A stretch of 41,417 nt of DNA from Betaproteobacteria bacterium (lineage in GTDB: Bacteria > Pseudomonadota > Gammaproteobacteria > Burkholderiales > JACQAP01): NCBI GenBank assembly GCA_025351455.1, contig JANXVW010000005.1:1-41417 (forward strand), in the 5' to 3' direction. The position numbers and the translations under genes are program-made. This document shows positions 36,907 to 41,417 of this stretch, in pieces; position 1 is the first letter of the stretch; every line of letters starts with the position of its first letter. The notes beneath the pieces are model-generated. The model was not told the origin of the DNA. It made no database searches and worked only from the letters and a program-made list of their open reading frames with translations.

Positions 36907-36950
36907 TTCCGACCTCGCTGTCGCAAAACGAAAGCAGGTAATTGCGGCGT

Positions 36951-37661
36951 TCACTCGCCCAGGTAGGCTTTCCTGACGAGCGGATTTTCGAGCAGGCTGC
37001 GTGCGCCATCGGCGAGCGTGATCAGGCCGCTTTCCATCACGTAGCCACGATGGCTGGCCTCCAGCGCCAGCTTCGCATTCTGTTCGACCAGTAATACGGT
37101 GACGCCTTCTTCCGACACCATGCGCACCGTGTCGAAAATCTTCTCGACCATGAGCGGTGCCAGACCCATGCTCGGTTCGTCGAGCAGCAGCAGCCTGGGC
37201 CGGCTCATCAGGGCGCGGCCGATCGCGAGCATCTGCTGTTCGCCTCCGGACAGGGTACCACCAGTCTGGTTGCGCCTTTCAGCGAGCCGCGGAAACAATC
37301 CGTAAATACGGTCCAGGTCGATTCGGATCTCGGCCTTGTCGTTGCGCACGTAGGCGCCCATCTGCAGATTTTCCCGCACCGTCAGCCGGCCGAACACTCC
37401 GCGGCCTTCCGGGACCAGCGCCAGTCCGTGTTGGACCAGTTTGTAAGCGGGAAAACCGCTCACGTCCTCGCCGCGCAAGCGCACGGTGCCGCCATGATGC
37501 AATAACCCGCAGATCGCCTTCAAGGTAGTGGTCTTGCCGGCACCATTGGCGCCGATCAGCGCCACCATTTCGCCTTCGCCGACGGTGAAGTCAATTCCCT
37601 TGACGGCGTTGATCCCGCCATACGCGACTTTCAACGCCTTGACCTCGAGCAGCACGGTCAC
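36951..37661 (-). CDS. livF: Branched-chain amino acid ABC transporter, ATP-binding protein LivF
   Basis: 236 residues from the GTG at 37659-37661, which overlaps the livG stop by 4 bp; the longer open frame upstream lies inside livG. One of the two ATPases of the high-affinity Leu/Ile/Val importer. Walker A GANGAGKT is at 38-45, the signature LSGGEQQ follows around 140, then Walker B LLLLDEP and the H-loop region, here VEQNAKLALE, with the Gln-Asn typical of LivF. It is the last liv gene before the fatty-acid methyltransferase. Substrate range in this family also includes amides and urea, so exact cargo is open. Confidence 0.95.
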   Translation of the reverse strand: MTVLLEVKALKVAYGGINAVKGIDFTVGEGEMVALIGANGAGKTTTLKAICGLLHHGGTVRLRGEDVSGFPAYKLVQHGLALVPEGRGVFGRLTVRENLQMGAYVRNDKAEIRIDLDRIYGLFPRLAERRNQTGGTLSGGEQQMLAIGRALMSRPRLLLLDEPSMGLAPLMVEKIFDTVRMVSEEGVTVLLVEQNAKLALEASHRGYVMESGLITLADGARSLLENPLVRKAYLGE

Positions 37662-38431
37662 GGCAATGCTCCGCCAAGATAGGCGCGAATAACCTCCGGA
37701 TCCTTCTGCACCTGCGCGGGCTTGCCTTCCGCGATTTTCCTGCCATAGTCGAGCACCGCGACACGATCGCAAAGGCCCATGACCAGCTTCACGTCATGCT
37801 CGATCAGCAGGATGGTCACGCCGTCGCTACGAATTTTCTCCAGCAGCCGGCGCAACTCCGCCGTTTCCGTTGCGTTCATGCCGGCGGCGGGCTCATCGAG
37901 CGCCAGCAATTTCGGTTCCGTAGCCAGTGCGCGCGCGATCTCAAGCCGGCGCTGGTCGCCGTAGGACAAATTGCGGGATAGCGCGCCGGCATGCTGGCTG
38001 ATGCCGACGTAGGCTAGCAATTCCCGGGAACGGCTGCGGATGGCCGCTTCCTCGTCCCTGGTGCGGCGCGTGCGCAGGATTGCGCCGATCGCTCCGGCAC
38101 GCGTGCGCACATGCCGGCCGACCATCACGTTCTCCATGGCGGACATATTGCCGAACAGGCGGATGTTCTGAAAAGTCCGCGCGATCCCGGACTCGGCCAC
38201 GCGGTAAGGCTTGAGCCCGACCAGGTTCGCGCCATCGAATTCGAACTCGCCGCGATCGGGCACGTAGAGCCCGGTGAGCACGTTGAACAATGTGGTCTTG
38301 CCCGCGCCGTTCGGTCCGATCAGGCCGTAGATTTCTCCTTGCCTGATAGTCAACGACACATCGGCGAGTGCCGTCAGTCCACCGAAGCGCTTTTCGATAT
38401 TACGGATCTCGAGCAGTTGCGCCGTACGCAT
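37658..38431 (-). CDS. livG: Branched-chain amino acid ABC transporter, ATP-binding protein LivG
   Basis: 257 residues from the ATG at 38429-38431, which overlaps the livM stop by one base (TGATG). The open frame extends far upstream inside livM, but that is shadow. Walker A GPNGAGKT is at 39-46. The LivG-specific insert follows (GIARTFQNIRLFGNMSAMEN). The signature is LSYGDQRR, Walker B LLALDEP, and the H-loop LLIEHD. The C-terminal AYLGG extension is typical of LivG. Confidence 0.95.
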   Translation of the reverse strand: MRTAQLLEIRNIEKRFGGLTALADVSLTIRQGEIYGLIGPNGAGKTTLFNVLTGLYVPDRGEFEFDGANLVGLKPYRVAESGIARTFQNIRLFGNMSAMENVMVGRHVRTRAGAIGAILRTRRTRDEEAAIRSRSRELLAYVGISQHAGALSRNLSYGDQRRLEIARALATEPKLLALDEPAAGMNATETAELRRLLEKIRSDGVTILLIEHDVKLVMGLCDRVAVLDYGRKIAEGKPAQVQKDPEVIRAYLGGALP

Positions 38432-39522
38432 CAGCTCTGGTCCGTCTCCGAGAGCTCGCGCTTGCGCCGACTGGACGGCCACAGGCCCGCCGGGCGATAG
38501 AGCATCATGAGCACCAGCGCCAGTCCGAACAGGAGCATGCGGATGACTTCCGGTTCGATCAACAGGCGGCCGAACACCGCCTTCTGCGCCGGCTCCACGG
38601 TGTAGCGCAGGATCTCCGGCACGAAGGACAGCAGAATCGCACCGAGCACGACACCCCATACGTTGCCCATGCCGCCGAGCACGACCATGGACAGCACCAT
38701 GATCGACTCGACGAAGACGAAACTCTCCGGACTGATGAAGCCTTGCGTCGCCGCGAAAATTCCGCCGGCCACGCCACCGAAGCTGGCCCCCATCGCGAAT
38801 GCCAGAAGTTTCACGTTGCGCGTGTTGATCCCCATCGCCTGCGCGGCGACTTCGTCTTCGCGGATCGCAACCCAGGCGCGGCCCAGGCGCGAGTTCTGCT
38901 GGCGCAGATTGATGACGATGGCGACAACCAGCACGGCCAGCAGCAAGTAGTAGTATTTGATCGGCCCGCTGAAGGCGAGGCCGAACAGATCATCGGTGCG
39001 GCTGAAATCGATTTTCCCGATCCGGAACGGATCGATCAGCGTGACGCCCTGCGGGCCGTTGGTGATGTTGACTGGCTGGGAAAGGTTGTTCAGGAATACG
39101 CGCACGATCTCACCGAACCCGAGCGTGACGATCGCCAGGTAATCGCCGCGCAATTTGAGCGTCGGCGCGCCGAGCAGCACCCCGAACACGCAGGCAACCG
39201 CGGCGCCGATGGGCAAGATGATCCAGAACGGCAGATGCAGCCCGAAATGGGGCGACGCAAGCAGCGCGTAGCAATACGCCCCGACCGCATAGAACGCGAT
39301 ATAGCCCAGGTCGAGCAGGCCGGCGAAACCGACGACGATGTTCAATCCGAGCGAGAGCAGCGCGAACAGGATGGCCAGGTTGGTGATGCGCACCCACGCC
39401 GTACCCACGGATGCGAGCACGAATGGCAGGATGAAAAGGGTCAGGACGATGAGCGCAACGCCGAGCCACGGCGCTGCCTGGTGGGTTCGCAGTTGTTCCA
39501 GACGTGCAATCCAGCCGGTCAT
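38431..39522 (-). CDS. livM: Branched-chain amino acid ABC transporter, permease LivM
   Basis: 363 residues. Inner-membrane permease with about nine to ten hydrophobic segments; the first are at about 20-38, 44-62 and 70-90. The family signature GLNIVVGFAGLLDLGYIAFYAVGAY (about 59-83) and the cytoplasmic coupling loop around AIREDEVAAQAMGINTRNVKLLAF are clear. It starts 3 bp after livH and overlaps livG by one base. The charged C terminus RRKRELSETDQS faces the cytoplasm. Confidence 0.95.
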   Translation of the reverse strand: MTGWIARLEQLRTHQAAPWLGVALIVLTLFILPFVLASVGTAWVRITNLAILFALLSLGLNIVVGFAGLLDLGYIAFYAVGAYCYALLASPHFGLHLPFWIILPIGAAVACVFGVLLGAPTLKLRGDYLAIVTLGFGEIVRVFLNNLSQPVNITNGPQGVTLIDPFRIGKIDFSRTDDLFGLAFSGPIKYYYLLLAVLVVAIVINLRQQNSRLGRAWVAIREDEVAAQAMGINTRNVKLLAFAMGASFGGVAGGIFAATQGFISPESFVFVESIMVLSMVVLGGMGNVWGVVLGAILLSFVPEILRYTVEPAQKAVFGRLLIEPEVIRMLLFGLALVLMMLYRPAGLWPSSRRKRELSETDQS

Positions 39523-39525
39523 GCG

Positions 39526-40512
39526 TCAGGCGCGATCCGAAACGCGTTCGCCCAGCAAACCCGACGGCCGGAATACCAGCACGGCGATCAGGACCAGGAA
39601 GGCGATCACGTCCTGATAGTTGCTGCCGAACAATACGAAGTGACCGTCCTGCGCGCAACGCACGGCGAGCGCATCGGAAATTCCCGATATGTGGCACAAG
39701 TCCATGATCTCGCCGATGTAACCCGCACCGAGCGCCTCGACCACACCGAGCATAATCCCGCCCAGCATCGCGCCGGCAAGGTTGCCGATGCCGCCGAGCA
39801 CGGCGGCGGAAAACGCCTTCATGCCGAGCAGCGAGCCCATGGTGTAGTGCGCAATGCCGTAGTACGTCCCGACCATGACGCCGGCGACCGCGCCGAGGCC
39901 GGCGCCGATGACAAAAGTAGCCGAGATCACGCGGTTGACGTTGATGCCCATCAGGCCGGCGATCTGCGGATTCTCCGATGTTGCGCGCATGGCGATGCCC
40001 AGGCGGGTGCGAAACACCAGCAAGGTCAGGCCGGCCATCATCAGCAAGGATCCCAGGATGATGACAATCTGCACCGCACTGATGTGCGCGCCGGCAATCT
40101 CAAAAACCGGATTGTCGATGATCTGGGGAAAGCCCAGCGGATTGCGGCTCCAGACGATCATCGCGACCTGCTGCAGGATGATCGAGATGCCGATCGCGGT
40201 AATCAGGGGGGCGAGCCGCGGCGCGCCGCGCAACGGCCTGTAGGCGACGCGCTCCATGACGAAGCCCACCGCCATGCACACCGGCACGGCGCAGAGTATG
40301 CCGGCGAAGACGATGACCAGTGGCGGCAGCACCGAACCGGCAAGCGCGGAGATCACCGACAACGCAACCATGGCGCCCACCATGACGACTTCGCCGTGCG
40401 CGAAATTGATCAATTGCACGATCCCGTAAACCATCGTGTAGCCCAGCGCCACGATGGCATACACGCTGCCCAGGGTCAGGCCGTTGATGAGTTGCTGCAG
40501 GAAGATTTCCAA
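39526..40512 (-). CDS. livH: Branched-chain amino acid ABC transporter, permease LivH
   Basis: 328 residues, about 20-30 more than many LivH. The start is TTG at 40510-40512, giving (M)EIFLQQLINGLTLGSVYAIV, the family N terminus; no ATG is in frame nearby and no strong Shine-Dalgarno is seen. About eight membrane segments. The coupling loop reads GIAMRATSENPQIAGLMGINVNRVI. The segment GYIGEIMDLCHISGISDALAVRCAQDGHFVLFGSNYQ (in pieces, about 268-305) is a hydrophilic insert before the last helix that explains the extra length. Upstream is livK after a 129-bp gap with a hairpin. Confidence 0.93.
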   Translation of the reverse strand: MEIFLQQLINGLTLGSVYAIVALGYTMVYGIVQLINFAHGEVVMVGAMVALSVISALAGSVLPPLVIVFAGILCAVPVCMAVGFVMERVAYRPLRGAPRLAPLITAIGISIILQQVAMIVWSRNPLGFPQIIDNPVFEIAGAHISAVQIVIILGSLLMMAGLTLLVFRTRLGIAMRATSENPQIAGLMGINVNRVISATFVIGAGLGAVAGVMVGTYYGIAHYTMGSLLGMKAFSAAVLGGIGNLAGAMLGGIMLGVVEALGAGYIGEIMDLCHISGISDALAVRCAQDGHFVLFGSNYQDVIAFLVLIAVLVFRPSGLLGERVSDRA

Positions 40513-40592
40513 GGGGGTCAGCCGGTCATGCAGATGCTAGCAAGTTCCCTGCGGTCGGCCCGGCGTGGAGGCGTCGCGCGTCAACCACCAAA

Positions 40593-40620
40593 GAAAACAG
40601 CACCCGCAGGTGCCGTTTTC
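40593..40620 (-). terminator. Terminator or attenuating hairpin between livK and livH
   Basis: Inverted repeat 40593-40604 with 40609-40620: 12 positions pair with one mismatch or wobble (40599/40614) around a 4-nt loop. On the minus strand the stem ends in GTTTTC, so its T run is part of the stem. It sits 21 bp after the livK stop and before livH. In liv operons such a hairpin often lowers downstream expression relative to the binding protein; that role here is inferred. Confidence 0.6.
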
Positions 40621-40641
40621 AAGTTTCGGCTGCCGCACCGC

Positions 40642-41417
40642 TTACTTCGCAGTTCCGCCTTTGACGAAGTCCTCGAACTTGACCGACTTGCCGCCCTTGA
40701 TGATCGCGACCGGCGTGATGACGCCATTCTTCATGGTGAAAATGGTCATTTCCGCATCCTTGCGGTCGCCCTTCGCGTCGAACTCGATGTGGCCGCTCGC
40801 GCCTTCGAATTTGATCTTGGCGAGCTCCGGCAGGTATTTTGCCGGATCGGCGGAATTGGCTGCCTGCATCGCGGCGATCAACAAATTGGTGCCGTCGTAG
40901 GTGAAAGGCGCGTAGATCAGCGGATCGGAATTGAATTTCTTCTTGAATGCATCCAGGAACGCCTTACTCGCCGCTTGCACCGGAATGCCCGCCTGCGAGC
41001 AAACCAAGCCTTCGGATGCGGGGCCGGCCAGTTCTTTCATCTTCTCGGTGCAAGCGCCGTCGCCGAACGAGAACACGCCCTTCAGGCCGAGTTCGCGCCC
41101 CTGCTTGAGCAAGGGGCCGGCGCCGGAATCCATGCCGCCATAAAAAATCGCATCCGGACCCTTGCCCTTGAGCTTGGTCAGGATGGCTTTCCAGTCGCGC
41201 GTTTCCTGCGTGCCTTTTTCGCGAGGCAGCACAGTGATGCCAGCAGCCTTCAACGTCTTCTCGACCTCGTTGGCGAGCCCTTCGCCGTAAGCCGTGGCGT
41301 CGTCGATCACGGCGACGGACTTGGGCTTGTGTTCGGCAACAAGATAGCTGGCGATCGCCGGGCCCTGCTGGTCGTCGCGGCCTACCGTGCGGAACGCGAC
41401 CTTGAAGCCTTGCTCGG
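40642..41417 (-). CDS. livK: Branched-chain amino acid ABC transporter, periplasmic binding protein LivK (partial)
   Basis: C-terminal 258 residues or so; the gene continues past the right edge, so the signal peptide is not seen. Type I periplasmic binding protein of the Leu/Ile/Val family: SVAVIDDATAYGEGLANEVEK, DAIFYGGMDSGAGPLLKQGRELG, YAPFTYDGTNLLIAAMQ and a typical end, KGGKSVKFEDFVKG. An internal GTG at 41310 lies in the middle of the fold and is not a start. It heads livKHMGF. The exact ligand cannot be read here. Confidence 0.93.
   Translation of the reverse strand, partial: EQGFKVAFRTVGRDDQQGPAIASYLVAEHKPKSVAVIDDATAYGEGLANEVEKTLKAAGITVLPREKGTQETRDWKAILTKLKGKGPDAIFYGGMDSGAGPLLKQGRELGLKGVFSFGDGACTEKMKELAGPASEGLVCSQAGIPVQAASKAFLDAFKKKFNSDPLIYAPFTYDGTNLLIAAMQAANSADPAKYLPELAKIKFEGASGHIEFDAKGDRKDAEMTIFTMKNGVITPVAIIKGGKSVKFEDFVKGGTAK

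Noticed and set aside
35770-36966. Open frame of 398 codons on the plus strand opposite the methyltransferase
   Set aside because: Shadow; the minus strand has a complete SAM motif and CFA-type active site.

Overview
The window looks like core chromosome of a betaproteobacterium with roughly 60% GC. The gene order is the main evidence: pilMNOPQ-aroK-aroB-dgt-gltB, pepP-ubiH-dusB-fis-purH-purD-hemF, and lptD-surA next to rsmA with amgK-murU divergent. No rRNA, tRNA, CRISPR array, insertion sequence or phage gene was seen.

Layout. 1-9463 (minus strand): 5' part of gltB, then dgt, aroB, aroK and the type IV pilus assembly operon pilMNOPQ, which ends in a clear intrinsic terminator. 9618-12580 (plus): mrcA (PBP1A) and an uncharacterised nucleotidyltransferase-like gene. 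12589-14417 (minus): hemB and engB, separated by 200 bp that contain a probable small RNA read on the plus strand. 14490-18510: cytochrome c4, hemL-thiE-thiD (minus), rubredoxin and gloA. 18520-22991 (minus): rsmA, surA and lptD, without the pdxA that often sits in this cluster. 23057-32536 (plus): amgK, murU, pepP, ubiH-like, dusB, fis (followed by a terminator), purH, purD and hemF. 32648-34328 (plus): an ACT-domain protein and a UPF0210/DUF711 protein, a pair of unknown function. 34338-36906 (minus): a frameshifted FAD-linked oxidoreductase and a CFA-synthase-like methyltransferase, which together resemble the TmsA/TmsB (BfaA/BfaB) pair that makes 10-methyl fatty acids. 36951-41417 (minus): livF, livG, livM, livH and a partial livK of a branched-chain amino acid ABC transporter.

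How the genes work together. Several envelope functions are present: the pilus alignment complex and secretin, PBP1A, LPS export (LptD) with the outer-membrane chaperone SurA, and the AmgK/MurU bypass for peptidoglycan recycling. Heme synthesis (hemB, hemL, hemF), thiamin synthesis (thiD, thiE) and purine synthesis (purH, purD) make up most of the metabolic part. The least conventional segments are the lipid-modification pair with its frameshift, the candidate small RNA between hemB and engB, the nucleotidyltransferase-like gene after mrcA, and the ACT/UPF0210 pair. All family assignments come from reading the translated sequences and motifs; no database search was possible.
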